NCBI RefSeq assembly: GCF_008831285.2
Contig: NC_045138.2
Span: 31,219,934-31,283,933 of the forward strand
Direction: 5' to 3'
Origin: Nymphaea colorata
Lineage: Eukaryota > Streptophyta > Magnoliopsida > Nymphaeales > Nymphaeaceae
DNA length: 64,000 bases
How positions within the stretch are numbered: the first letter of the stretch is position 1; each line of letters opens with the position of its first letter. This document shows positions 1 to 13,547 of this stretch, piece by piece. The notes below the pieces were generated by a model. It ran no database searches and was not told the origin of the DNA. It worked only from the letters and a program-made list of their open reading frames with translations. The translations under genes and the position numbers were made by a program.

Positions 1-1227
1 GAAAAGTCATTTTCAAAGAAAAATGAATGAGAAACCTAGAAAAAGAGAGACATTTATGTCTCTCTCTCTTCTTTAACTAGGTCCTCTTTAAAGAGGAGTC
101 AATTTCCAAAAAACAATAACTAGGCTGGTCAAACTTATCTAACCTACTTAATCCAAGTAGGTTTGACCCGGGTGCACTCAAATGTGATGTCAATTCCAGC
201 TAGGTTCAGTCAACTTGGGCTCAGCACAGTCAAAAGGGTAGGTCTATCCCGCGACCCAATCAGTGGATGAAAATAGACTTTGACCCAATCGAACCTACTT
301 TGACTAAACTCTGTCGAAGTATAATTCAGCTCAATTAAGAGTTTTCTTAATTCAAATTTATTAAATCACCTCAAACAAAGTCAAACTACTCGCAAATGAG
401 CTTTGACTTTGATCAATTGGTCGAAATTGACCAATCTAGACAATCATGTCCTTCTATAGTCAAATTGAGATTATAGAGCCTAAATTGGTTTATGAAAGAC
501 ACATATATATTTGGATTTATAAAATATATAAATCAAATACCAAATCAAAATTCAATATTTCAAACTAAAGTTTGATTCAGTTGAAATTCATCTTTAATCA
601 AGTTAAGGACAAAAATACCCCTTTCGAACCAAATTTGATAGAATTTTCAAATTTTATTCAAATTTAAATTGAATTATCATAATTCAATAAAATTTGGAGC
701 TTAGTAACTAGGTTTTAACCTAACAAGCTCGATTTCAAACAAAAAAAAAATAGCACAAAATAAGGAAAAACCATTTACAAGGGCATTTTGGTCAAATTTG
801 AAGATTTGAAAATGATTTTTGAAATGTGATTTTACATTGTTTTCGAGACTCAATCAATCACATGTAAGTCTGAAAATTGGTAGAAGAAATCATAAATTTC
901 TAAAAGGCTTTTAGAGAGCCGATTAGGTAGAAGTAGAACCTTTTTATTGTTCTTCAAAATATAACCATTTTATGGCTGAAAATTGGCATCGCAAATATAT
1001 AAAATTTGACATTCTTAAGCTAATTCCCATAAAGCATGGTCTAATTCCAACAACTTGCATACATTTTACGTATGGATTGCTGAAATTAAATAAAAATGAA
1101 ATGAAAATGATTTAATAGCATTGCACTATGAAAATCAACAAAATGATCCCTCTTCTTAAAAACCAGTTTGGACGTGTTCCAACCTTATTTTAAAAGAGAA
1201 AAATGATTTTTTAAGAAGAGATTGCAC

Positions 1228-1303
<76 letters not shown>

Positions 1304-3252
1304 TATTCTTCAAAATGGAATTTAATCAACGGACCGCATGACTCATGAATCTTGATGATTCATAGCTAGGTTCTTTTACGTAGGAAGATTGAAAACTTGT
1401 TTCTAATCTCCTCTACCACCCTTGATCAATTAAATTGAAAGCCATCAATTTGAACGACTTCAAATGAGAAGGAAAACAACAATACTCAAGCTAATTTATC
1501 CATAATGTTGTCATGCAAGAGTTGATCACATTCATAAGAATGTATCCATCCCTAATAGGCGTTTTCATCACATATGTTGCAGCAAAATCACTCTCTCTCA
1601 CCGTGGGATTCTCTCATGGTGAGGAGTTCAAAATGGTTTTAAGCTTCTTGTTTTGCAAGGGACGTGACCTTGGGGCCCTTTTCAAAATTTGATACATGGG
1701 TTAGTCTTTTAGAAAAACTGACGTCTGCATTTTGCATTAACATGTACATTTGATCGTAGGTTTTCCCCAGCTGGACATCATTCCCAACTATAAAATAAAT
1801 GAAAATAAATCCCTCACCCGAATTGATGAAATTAGAATGAACGAACAAGAAGCCAAAATAGATGAGAAATTGATTAAAATCACATACCTTGCGGTTGGTT
1901 TTGATACTTGATCTTCGCCTTCACTTGTTTTCCAAATCGAGCAATCCTAAGCAAGAATCCAAGCTTGGATTCGAACTTAGCAAAGATAGAAAAAGAATAG
2001 GTTGCTGGAATTTGAAGTTGAAAAGAAGAAAACTTCTCTTCACGAAAATTCTAAGTAAGGGTTCACTTAAGCACCCTCACTTAGCAAACTCGATAGGGGG
2101 AATGAAGAAAAAATGAGAGAGATGGGGAAAGAAGGCTTGGACGAATCTTCTTTCTCCTCATTGGTTTCTCCCTCCTAGCTCCTTGACTGTTACAACTTGG
2201 TGAAGTGCTTGAAATTTTAGTCCTCCCCCTTGGTGGCCAAGAAGAGGCATATATAGAGGAGGAGATGAGTTCAACAACTTCCTTAACTCACCTTGGGAAC
2301 TTGCTTAAGACCTTGGGGACTTGTAAAATGAGTTAAATAGGGTTTAATGGCTCTAATTTGACCATTCTTAGCCCATTTACACGAGCTAAGTGGGCTGGGC
2401 TAGGTTTGGTCAACATTGGTTCAGACCTAGCAGACAAACTTTGACCAAAATTTTAGACGAAAATGCCCTTGCAAAGGGTTTTTCCTTATTTTGTGCTATT
2501 TTTTTTTTTGTTTGAAATCGAGCTTGTTAGGTTAAAACCTAGTTACTAAGCTCCAAATTTTATTGAATTATGATAATTCAATTTAAATTTGAATAAAATT
2601 TGAAAATTCTATCAAATTTGGTTCGAAAGGGATATTTTCGTCCTTAACTTGATTAAAGATGAATTTCAACTGAATTAAACTTTAGTTTGAAATATTGAAT
2701 TTTGATTTGGTATTTGATTTATATATTTTATAAATCCAAATATATATGTGTCTTTCATAAACCAATTTAGGCTCTGTAATCTCAATTTGACCATAGAAGG
2801 GCAAGGGCAAGATTGTCTAGATTGGTCAATTTCGACCAATTGACCAAAGTCAATGCTCATTTGCGAGTAGTTTGACTTTGTTTGAGGTGATTTGTTAAAT
2901 TTGAACTAAGAAAGCTCTTAATTGAGCTGAATTATACTTCAACATAGTCTAGTCAAAGTGGGTTCGATTCGGTCAAAGTTTATTTTCGTCCACTGATTGG
3001 GTCGCGGGATAGACCTACCTTTTGACTGTGTTGAGTCCAAGTTGACCGAACCTAGCTGGAATTGGCACCACATTTGGGTGCACCCGGGTCAAACCTACTT
3101 GGATTGAGTAGGTTAAGTGAGTTTGACTAGTCTAGTTATTGATTTTTGGAAATTAACTTCTCTTTAAAGATGACCTAGTTAAAGAAGAGAGAGACATAAA
3201 TGTCTTTCTTTTTCTAAGTTTCTCATTCATTTATCTTTGAAAATGACTTTTC
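1..3252. mobile_element. Long terminal-inverted-repeat (foldback/MULE-like) element, non-autonomous
   Basis: The first ~790 bases reappear as reverse complement at about 2460-3252. The outer ends (1-60 against 3190-3252) and the inner ends (721-790 against 2462-2530) both match with scattered substitutions. The core (about 790-2460) holds a (TA)n run and only short unrecognised ORFs, so no transposase is visible. Long arms with no coding core suggest a non-autonomous Mutator-like or foldback element; this is inference. The match reaches base 1, so the left end may lie outside the window, and no target-site duplication can be tested. Confidence 0.7.
1229..1301. repeat. (TA)n microsatellite
   Basis: Uninterrupted TA dinucleotide run inside the core of the long-inverted-repeat element. 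Confidence 0.97.
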
Positions 3253-3256
3253 TTCC

Positions 3257-3259
<3 letters not shown>

Positions 3260-3354
<95 letters not shown>

Positions 3355-3370
3355 AAATTTGGGGGGGGGG
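3260..3370. repeat. (TA)n microsatellite followed by a G10 run
   Basis: About 93 bp of AT/TA repeat directly abuts the outer end of the right inverted arm. A ten-G homopolymer follows at 3361-3370. ORFs read through it (poly Tyr-Ile) are artefacts. Confidence 0.95.
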
Positions 3371-3372
3371 TA

Positions 3373-3739
3373 TGTGACACCTGGGGGGCTCTTGACCACA
3401 CGGGCTAGGTGGGGCCAACTCGTGGCTCCCACACCGAATTAAATCCAATTCTTGGATTTGAATCAAAATTTGAATTTTGCAATTGGATTTGGATTTCAAA
3501 TGATATTTGCAACTGGATTTGGATGTCAAATGACATTTGCAATTGGATTTGAATGTGAAATGATATTTGCAAATAGTTTGGACTCGTAATCCTGCATTGG
3601 GATTTATGTCACGGGTTAAATTGAATCTAAATTGTTCTTTAGATTCGAAATTAGCTTTGAAATTGTAATTTTTCACAATTCTTTTGTAAAATTTTGATTT
3701 CGCTTTAGTTCCGATGTGGAAAATTTTAAGGTGTTAACA
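3373..3739. mobile_element. Possible solo LTR (retrotransposon remnant)
   Basis: The segment starts TGTGACACC and ends GGTGTTAACA, short imperfect inverted termini of the TG...CA kind seen on plant LTRs, about 367 bp apart. It contains three 30-bp tandem units (3479-3570). The flanks (GGTA and CAATC) give no clear 5-bp target duplication, so the call is tentative. Confidence 0.35.
3479..3570. repeat. 30-bp tandem repeat, three copies
   Basis: The unit beginning GCAATTGGATTTGG and ending ATATTT repeats at exactly 30 bp, three times, with a few substitutions. Confidence 0.85.
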
Positions 3740-4456
3740 CAATCGCATGCATAAACATGGCTAGTTCTAGTTTAAAAACGAGAAGTTCAAATGAATATTT
3801 GAAATTTTCTGAAACTTGACTATTGCATTATTGCCTCAAGCAAATGAGAGTGCAAGAATGATCCACTCATCATGGTTCATTAATTCCCTATAAAATAACA
3901 TTTAAAATTGTATTTTTTCAACAAAATATATGTTTTCATTATTAACAAAGTTACGTTTTTTATATTTATGAGAGGTTCATCATACTTTGGTTTTGAATTT
4001 GAGTGATTAGTTTAGAGGCTACCTTAACTACTGATCATCTGAAATGAGGGATAGGGCCGTCACAAATCCATCCTATGGGATCTGATTTGAATGAAGCTGT
4101 GATGGCAACTACCTTTTCATACATGATCTACATACATGTAAGATTTTTGGTTACTATGCAAAATAACACATAGTTAATGCTTGGCGTTGTAAAAAGCTGA
4201 ATTTTAGTGTGAGAAAAAACACAATCCAAAGGTACGATCTATTTAGTTTTATAACTCACGAGCACTATCGATTTTTTGGTGTACAATAGTATTTTTGTGA
4301 TGCAAGAAAAGTTTACAAATTTCCAACAGTTAACCATAAGGAGATCCTGTCAACAAATCAAAACAACTGACTGAAAACTCATAGTCCAAACACTATTGTC
4401 TGTATGAATCACAAACTAGACGAAAGATAATTGAAGAATATGCAAGGGGCAACTTT

Positions 4457-4570
4457 GATCTAGTGCAAAATATTCTGGCAAAGTGTTCCTTTGTCCTTGT
4501 GTTCTATAATCAAGATCTAGTGCAAAATATTCTGACAAAGCGCTCCTTCGTCCTTGTGTTCGATAATCAA
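4457..4570. repeat. 57-bp tandem duplication
   Basis: Two adjacent 57-bp copies, each starting GATCTAGTGCAAAATATTCT and ending ATAATCAA, differ at a handful of positions. They lie in otherwise featureless intergenic DNA. Confidence 0.9.
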
Positions 4571-7114
4571 ATGCTACTTAAGAGGGGAAACTGTTGTGCA
4601 GAATGTGAGGAACTACTAGACCTTCCCACAAACTTTGCCTTCCGGAAAGAACAAAGTTTGAACTTTGTTTTCTGAAGACGTTTTGACTTCAAAGATTGAT
4701 ATAGGTTTATGAAAGCTTATGGTATAGTGCTCCATGAATCTGCATCAAGTTTTGGGGTAGCTTCGTGAAACAATAACAAATGGGTATTGCTGCATCAAGA
4801 ACTCAGAGACTGGTGGAGATGGGATCTATAAATGCTGAGGAACAATGTCAATGTGTTGGATTTAGATCGGATATTATCCGGCTTGGAGTTGGTTTGGGGT
4901 TCAAATACAAATAACGTAAAACCATCTCAGAAGTTTACGTATATTCTTCAGTTTTGGGTATACAAAAAGACGGCATGAGAAAAACCACATACTAAGTCTG
5001 TATATCATAATATCAGATCAGAACACCTGGATTCAGATTTAAACAAAATATCAAATTGCATGGCATCGTTCACTTTTCACTAACACATGATCAGTTAATT
5101 CTGTCCTGTAATGGCATGATATGAATCGCTTAGACCCACAAAAAGTTGTATAATGTTTCCCCCTCATCTTTTTTACAGGAGGGTCAAAGCTGATCTCACC
5201 AAGGGTTCATTTCTTGGGTTGCTTGGTAGGAGGAACGCTTTATGAGTTGCAGAACTTATGCACCAATCTTTGGGATAGATTCGTGGGGCACTCACAAAGT
5301 ATCTTTGCTACCAAATGATCCATTTTAAAAACAGATGTCATCTCTTGAAGAAGGTGATAAATAGGATTCTGAATCGTAAATGTCCAAGGAGCAAGACTTT
5401 GTGGGTGATTTACTCTGCTCCCTTCATGTGTCTGATCGCAGCAAGATGAAGGGAGATTTTGTTGCCATCAAATTACAAAATTTCTTGAAGACAGTAACAA
5501 ACTGTTGCCGTCAACTGCAGCAGTAAAATCCCTTGAAGACAAAAACTGGCAAAAGGGCTTATAACATGACAAAAGAGAAGGAGAAAATTTGTGGGCAAGT
5601 GGTGATGATTGTTATGGGCTATCACAAATTTGTGATTAACAGCATATGTCTAGTTCAAACTAAGTGAACAAAACATGAGGCTGCGATTTAAAGTTGATTG
5701 GATAAGCTTCTTGTTTCCAAAGAAACAAAACATCTATAAAAGCACTTGTCTATACTATAATTGGGCATAAAGGAACAATAGTAAGCTGAAAACTTCAACC
5801 AGGACAATTATTTTGCAACTACATGACCACCATGCTACGTACATGAAAGTAGCTGGTAAGTCATCTATCAAAAGAATCGGCCTCAAAACAAGCCAGAACC
5901 TTGGAAGCATAAGGGTATGTCTTGGAAATTTTAGCCAAAGGTGGTAACCCCTAAATAAACATATATATATATATAAAAAAAGGGATTCGGCATCGATCAT
6001 TTTTGGTTGCCGGCTTCCTTGTCATCAGATCATCAACTGAATTCGGTAGCTCTACTTCTTTCCCTTGATCAGGTGAGGCCAGGAAAAGCCCAATCCCACC
6101 CGTAGCCAGTGCTTTGAGAGATATATTTGTCCATATTAATACAAGCATTAAAGGTTCATTATCATCATCATAATGTTTTCCATTTAAAGCTACACATACA
6201 CCAGTTACTGACAAAGGAATATTGTATCAGAAGGTCCAAAAGTGTCAACGTACCTACGCATAATAACAAATTAATTTGCAAAATGAATATGTTACGATAA
6301 TAAAGAGATATGCTCGATACAAAATTAAGTAACAAAGAAATACATGTAAAATGAAAAAGAAAGAAAGTGAAGTTAGTTTGGGAAACGCATCTTGTGAAGA
6401 GGGTACACAGTACACTTGATTGGAGAGTAGATCATGTTCCACAAACATTCAAATCTGAAGACTTCTAAAAGTAATTTGGGGAGAGCAAATGTGGTCTTAA
6501 GTATATGTGCTGGACCATATCACTGAAATTTTATGAAGGCAATTAGTACAATGTTAATGTGCATTCTCATATCTGAAGAAACCAGAAATTATGAGAAATA
6601 AACTATCTATTCCAGATTTTGAATGATCTACGTCCCAAAGTTACTCCGATCAGTCTTTTTCTGGACCACTCTATGTGTTTGCCTACAGGTGAAACATGTC
6701 CGGGTTCACAAACATCCTTTTCGTCACTAAAGGAGTTCACGAATTAGTTGGGTAGTTCATGAACCTGGTCGACGCCATTCTACATCATGCCCATAACTAT
6801 CATGAATACTCCCAAGAACACTGCCCTTGGTCTGCATTGTTTAGATATGAGAAGAACACACTTGATCGCTTTGTTCCGTTTTAGACTCTGCTTCTCACGC
6901 TTTTACCAAGTCTTGAAGCAGACGTTGTCTCGAGCAATGGGAACATGAGCGTGTACACGTTAAGTAGTAAGGTCTTGTCATTTTTAAGCCAAGCTAGCGC
7001 CAATAACTTGACCATGATATAGAGACATCACTAGTTACTCTACAATCAAGAAAGGCAGACCAGACTGGAGACTACCCATTATGGAAGATGCAGATGAACT
7101 AAAACCCTTTGCAT

Positions 7115-7155
<41 letters not shown>

Positions 7156-10100
7156 ATTATATTGCTCGGTGCAAAATTTTTGTTGTACACCGAACAATAT
7201 ATATAACCATCTTCCATAATCAAGTGCTCAATGTCCAAGGGGATTGAATATTCCAAGGCACATCGAGTTCGAGACACTGCTAGGAGGGCCAAGAGGGCTC
7301 ATGTCATGTAGAGGCAGGTCGAACTCAATGCGCCCTCGAGCATCAACATCACCCTATTTAGCTTGCTTTCGTGTGCATGCTTCCTATCTGACCACAAGTT
7401 GTTGGACTTGCTCAATTACATCTGATTAGAAACTGGATTCAGTTTTAGGATATAAATGATTTCTCTCACATGAATCCACGTCTGGGTTCAGTTTTCTGAT
7501 ATGATTTCTCTTGCATGAATCCAGTAAAAACCAAAATTAATCTGTTGGACATCTGAATCCGATTACATATGCAACATTTCTTTCTTGTTATGAAATGACA
7601 TGACTGCAACTCTTATCCTGAGAGAAGGAGAGAAGTGAACCAAGTCAAAGAAATGAAAACGATCACAGACACCCAATTTGCTGATCACATAACTATTGGC
7701 AGCCTCTGACTGTAATTAAACAGGATGGTTGGCTTGGTTTTAAGAGGTCGAAGGTCCTCCCCTCTTTTCCCTGCTCATGGGATCCAGGACAGATTCAGAA
7801 CTTAGTAAACTTGAGACTAGTCTCTTCAACTTTAGAGTAGTGTCTGCACCATTTACAGTTTAGATGTGTGGCACTCATGAAACTCGGATTGATGACGAAA
7901 CTTTCACAGGCTTGCCAGTCCGACCAATTATGCTACACTCCTTGTCAACTACATTAGGTAGAGGGCACAAGGGATAACACATTATATCGCTTAATTATTA
8001 GTTGAATTTGAAAAGTTGCCACAGCAAACACGTTTCCACGTCTAAATTTTATGTGAAAACAATATGATTTAGTTACTGCGTGAGATGATCAGTTATTGAC
8101 TGCGTGAGAGGATCAGTTTCCTTCAATAGAAAAGAGAAGAGAAAGAGAGATGGAATCAGGCTTTTGTATTGCTTCCTAAGAGACTAGTGGACAGGAAATG
8201 AACTGCCCTTCACATCATTTTGATAGTGCTTTTGGAATCCACGATGACTCTGAAAGGGAAAAAGAATGAAAGATGAAGAGGAGGAGGAGGAGCTAGTGGG
8301 GACATCCGTGCGTGCATGAACGGCCGGGACCAATTGATTCCCTTAACTTGCGTCCAACAAAAGCAGAAAGCTATAGCGGGAGGCTGCTAGCTAGCTGTTA
8401 CTTGTACCAATGAACAAGTAAAACTTTTTATCAGTTGCAGTACTGATTGCAACGCCGGCTCTTCTTCTTCCTTTTTTTCTTTTATTCTTCTTCCTGTGTT
8501 CCACACCTCTCCCACCCATCGATGAAGACAAATGTGTTCTTATCTTCACGTTACGTGCGCACGAGTGCGACGCACTGATCAAAGATTGAGCTGCACATGC
8601 ACTCAAATGGTGCCAAATCCATCTCTCTCTCTCGTGCAGAATAACAGATGGCGACTACTTCGAGGACTTTGGATCTTTACAACATCTTAACCACTTCATC
8701 AACGTGATTAGCCAACGAATAGACGTGTACAAAGCAACTTTTTAGAAGGGTATGAGATGAGTTTACAACTTTCTACTGAGTTGTTTATTTCGACGAGATG
8801 ATCCATTATTTTTCCATGTTCAATGCTTAAAGAAGATAGAGAAGAAGCTGTTTTTAAGTGCTCCACAGTGGGTTATCAAGGATATATACAATCTTCCCAT
8901 ACGCACAAGTTCCCCTTTTCTAATTAGTTAAGTTGGGGCCGGACCGGTTACTGCGGCATTGCCAGAAGCTTGTTACAAATATAAGAAATCTTAGTTTTAA
9001 GGGGCACCAATATGTACTAAACTAAATTTACATAAATAGAATAAATATATGAGTTCATGTGGGCAACTGCCCACACCCACCTTCGCCATTTTGATCAAGG
9101 GCTTCAAGTTGGAGATCTAAAAAAATTTTGGTAAAATGCAAATTTGGGTTACCCTTGTAGGCATTATGTGGTTTGTAAGACAAAGAAAAACATTGTTGTA
9201 ATTAAACTGCATTGAGTCTTCAACGAGGTTGCCACGAGGGGTGGTAACGCATTGGGTGGCAAGGTGGTTCGGTTCCTCTAAGAACTCAGGTTTGAGTCTT
9301 GGAGTGGTCACTGTCACATCTCATGCGCTCTACCTTTGATCCGAAGCATACTCTGTAAAAACTCAAGAGGGCAGGTACAGGGAGGAGGGGCAGTGGCCTC
9401 TCTTAGGGATGATGGAATGAACCACTCACCCTTTTCTAATGAGGTTGGCTCAACTGCATGGAGGTGAGGGTTGATAAGTAGTCAATTACCATTTCAATTG
9501 TATCATGAACGTCAATATGCTATGATGAAAAAGGAAGGTTATTAATATTTAAGTTGAAAGTGCTATGGGGGCAAAACTTTGAAACATCAAAAACATCGGG
9601 CACATAGTGCACTCATTATTACATATGCACCAAAAGAATTTTGGGAGCAATTTTTGCCATTTCTGAAAAACAAAAAGGATATTTTGAGAATTTTATATCT
9701 TTTAGTTTCCATTTTTGGCTTTGTAAGAGGGGCCTTCCTTTGACTGACCAGGGGCTTCTTGGTCATTTCCTACCCAATGCACAAAAAATATGCACGAGCA
9801 AGCTGCATATATATAGCTAGATTTGTTGTGAATGAGCTTATTTTAGGTTACCAAAAACAAAGCCCATTGCATCATAGTTACTTGTCCAATGCCGTTTGAC
9901 CATAGATTTATCGATCTATTTGCATTGAAATGTTTATAATTTCATGACTAATATTGATTGGAACTCTTTCTTTTTCAGTTACAGGTTAGTCTCTCAATAA
10001 ATGTGCATTTATGAAATGCGCAAGTACTTCACCCAAAATATGGTTAAATCTAAATATAACAGTTAGGTATTTAAGTAACTTGGCACTTTTGATTGCATCC

Positions 10101-10235
10101 ACCCACTTTCATATGTGTGTGTGTGTGTAAGGATTTTGAAATCCGTGAATTTGATGTGACGTGACTAAGTCGTTTACATGGACAAACTTTTACAGCAAAA
10201 AAGATAGTCGATTGGACCAAGAAACTTACCTTAGA

Positions 10236-10342
10236 GGGCATTTGGCAACAGAATTATTAACATAAGGTTTCATGGAAATGCAGCGTTTCATGAATGATAG
10301 ATTCATGAAATAATGTTTTAATATTTCTATTGCCAAACACCC
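10236..10342. mobile_element. Small MITE, 107 bp
   Basis: Starts GGGCATTTGGCAACAGAA and ends with the near reverse complement (TTCTATTGCCAAACACCC), giving an 18-bp imperfect terminal inverted repeat. The same GTTTGGCAACAG-type ends recur near 19.3 kb and 34.6-35.1 kb, so it belongs to a local hAT-like MITE family. No exact target duplication was seen. Confidence 0.65.
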
Positions 10343-11949
10343 ACTTGTTATTTGTATTACAATACCAAAAGGCTTGATCTGAGATAAAAGAGGAGATAGT
10401 TGCATGCATGGATTTCAAAAACTAAGGCTCTTAATATCCCGAAAAGATATGACATATTAATCAAACGCCTCCTCAATATGACTTGGTTTTTTAATTATTT
10501 TATATTTATTTTTTCTTCTGTAACCAAATTTGAAGTTAATCTCATTTCTTATGTATGTATTATTTAGATTATAGGAATCTGACGAGTTTGTAGCTCTTCC
10601 AGCAACTTCTTTATATAATTCTTCTCTTTTCTTCCCTTCCCACATTGAAAGAGACAAGAGAAAAAGCGTGTGCCCTACTTGGGTTTCAGCTTTTTCTCAT
10701 CTTCTTCTTCAAAGTGATTCATTATAAAAGGTAGGCCACTGAATTCAGTGCAAAACCCACTTGACAACGCCAACTTGGTTGGATGAAGAGAGTTAACATC
10801 GATCATGGTTTCGATACAAGTTATGTGGACACCTCTATTCACTAAACATTGTGCATAGACATGTGGAATGAACAAAATACTATCATTTAAGTTAAAAAAA
10901 AAAGTTTTTTAAAAAGACCAAAAAGAAATTATAAAAAGTTAAAAGTATAAAAGATATATTTTTTTATAAAAAAAATTAAAAAATGCCTCAACCCCCTTCT
11001 TCTTTCCTTTTAGTGTATATTTGTGCACGCAACTCACATTTTTTTGGGGATCAAAGACAATTTAAAATATTTTTTCTGCATAAATGCAAAGTTTGACATG
11101 GCTTTAGCATCATCAACGAATCCTAAATCATTTTTTAGTATGTGATATAAATCTGGTTTCTAGATTAACATCTGAATCTGAATCGGACTTTCAAAACTGA
11201 ATACGAACGGAATAATGAACATCGGAGATAGAATATTTTATTCAACAATATATCAGATCTAATTCTAATTCTGAATCCAATCAGATATTTACTCAAATCC
11301 GAACCTCACCGGATTCCATTTCTAAATTCTTAATTGGACATAAGGCGTTTTGGCATTCGGACTTGAACCGTTCCCCGAATCCAATCTGGCCAATGATGCT
11401 GAAAACATCAACCCACTGAAGTTGCAGTGAGAGCGTCCCCACCGAGTTATTACTCTAGACAGTAATGTTGAAGACTAAACTAAGTGAATCATAATGCATG
11501 TCGCTCTGTTGGCTGTCTCCATTAATGCAAAATGTCCAGTTTGCCCCCGTCAACCTCCACATGAAACCAGCCCACTAAGGTTTTCTTTTATATATATATA
11601 TATATATATACTTAGCTCTAAATGAAAGGAACGTAAAGCTTGCAGGAATGAGCCTTGCACGGAAAAACTGTTCTTCAACGAAGTTTGATGCCTTCATTTA
11701 AAACTTATATATTCTATTCATATGAACTGACGGATATTCGCTCAAGTGCAGATAATTTTACATTAGCAAATGGCATTGGCCTAAGTATGTCTAATCAGTC
11801 AGATTAGTTGGACACAAAAGAAATTCCTTGCTCACATGTGCTTGTCCGTTCTAAAAGGGCACTATTAATTTCTTTTAAGGCGGAGAAGAATGTATTGATA
11901 ATTAAAGAACTATTTTTTGATGATTCTAAAATAATTTCAAAACTTAAAA

Positions 11950-12870
11950 TCTAATCAAATGAGTTGGGACTTGATCTATCGACTCGAGCTCCATAACTTG
12001 AATCGAGCTCAAGCCTAACGATATGTCGAGCTGACCGAGCTGTAAGTTAACCCGACTCGTGTACGGCCCCAAATGTTTATTTTCGAAAGGTTGTGTTTGT
12101 AAATTTATGCGTGTGCTAATACATTGCAACGTTGAGTTCGTGAACAAAACCAGTTTCTGGATATGACAAATGACGGAAATGCCCTGGAGTTGGTGATTCC
12201 TCTTGCCACTCGAAATTCTTGCAGAAACATTCAATGTCCGGCGAGAGTCAAAAAGCAAGAAGACGTACGGTTCAATGTTTTGGGGAGAACCTTCCGAAGT
12301 GAAGTTACCGTTATGCCCCTGAGGTTGAGAATTACCATAACGGTTTGGATCCTGGACAGGTTTTATGGCGCACTGGGTCCAAATTCTAGGGCTTATGGGA
12401 CGGTTGATGGTCATTGGGTCAGTCCTTAGGGTAAACACGAGCTGGCTCGAACCTGAGTTCAATTAGCTCAAGCTCGCCTCGACTAATGAAACTTCGAGCT
12501 CGAGAATATCTTGACAGAAGCAGTTCAAACTCAACTCGGCAGTTATGTGTTGAGCTCGAGCTCAACTTGACTATGGCTCGATAAACTCGTTTGAATAGAA
12601 TTGATATTCACTGTAATGTGTTGAGCTTGAGCTCTAACTCGATTAAGGCTCGACAAACTTGTTTGAATATAATTGATATTCATTGTTACGTGTTGAGCTC
12701 GAGCTCGACTTGATTAAGGCTCGACAAACTCGTAAGCTTGTTTGAACATATCGACTCGATTAAGGCCTGAGTTCAACTCAACAGTTACGTGTTGAGTTCG
12801 AACTAGAGCTCGACTCGTTAAGCAAATGACTCAATGACTCGAGCTTTAACGAGTCGAGCGCGAGTAGCCT
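11950..12870. repeat. GAGCTCGAGCTC-rich repeat block with ~72-bp tandem units
   Basis: GTGTTGAGCTCGAGCTC-type units start at 12547, 12618, 12690 and 12789 (spacing 71, 72 and 99). Related sequence also flanks at 11960-12060, so the block encloses about 400 bp of different DNA (12070-12430). A diverged relative is at about 37960-38290. This is probably a remnant of a high-copy transposon; the family is not identified. Confidence 0.7.
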
Positions 12871-13547
12871 AACAAATAAATTTATTTGACTTGGATCGGA
12901 TCTGACTATGTTTTGGATCTGTGTCCCAGAAAAGCAATATATGGTGTACGGCCCCAAAAATTTTCAGTTTTGATTTGGGTATTGCCGGCTCATCCTGGAT
13001 CCGATTTATCCAGCCTTTGAAAATGGAATTGGATCTGTGAAAGTGTGATGGCAATTTCCATATTTTCAGCTGCAAGATTTGGATTTGCGCCCCAAAGTGG
13101 TGGACAGAATGTGGGAGTGCAAGCCGGTTGTCAGTTCGGATCCGATCTGATCCGCTGGCTACGAGTCAAAGCGGCGTGGTCAACCTGGAAATGTGGGGCT
13201 GCCCACACCGGACGAGATTGAGATCCGGATTTCCTCGTGGTCCGAACCCTAACCGCTGCGCCCTGCCTATGAATTTCCGTGACGGCTTGTCTGCCACCAT
13301 TCCCCCACTTCGCTTACTAATTAAAGAAAATTCCCTAGACAGACCCATATTTTAGTTAATTTGATATAGCGCGTCAATTTTTCATTTTTTTCTGAAACAG
13401 TGTTGGCATTTCTGCCGTTCTTCTTAGTGAAACGGCAGCCATTAAAGAAATTCAAGACTCTACCGGAAAATCCATAAAAAGGCAGATACCTGATAAATCC
13501 TCAGTTTAAAATTGAAGATATAAAATGGTTTTCAATTCCAGCCTGCT

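Larger units (their letters stand above)
4571..13500. other. Gene-poor intergenic region
   Basis: About 9 kb with no ORF resembling a known protein on either strand and no exon chain with conserved content. It holds a (CT)n run (about 7117-7152), a short (GT)n run (10115-10128), a (TA)n run (about 11588-11611), a small MITE (10236-10342) and an AGCTCGAGCTC-rich repeat block (11950-12870). Other short repeats shared with the rest of the window, such as a GTGGGCAACTGCCCAC palindrome near 9060, suggest decayed transposons. Confidence 0.6.

Noticed and set aside
3227-3676. 149-codon minus-strand ORF
   Set aside because: Half is poly Tyr-Ile from (TA)n, and the rest is the 30-bp tandem repeat of the LTR-like segment.
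12163-12180. Telomere- or CRISPR-like arrays and tRNA genes searched for in the window
   Set aside because: None found. The tandem repeats present have no spacer structure, and no GGTTCGAATCC-type B box sits in a cloverleaf-capable sequence.
11944-12462. Overlapping 172- and 88-codon ORFs on opposite strands
   Set aside because: They lie in a dispersed repeat block; neither has a recognisable domain or splice context.
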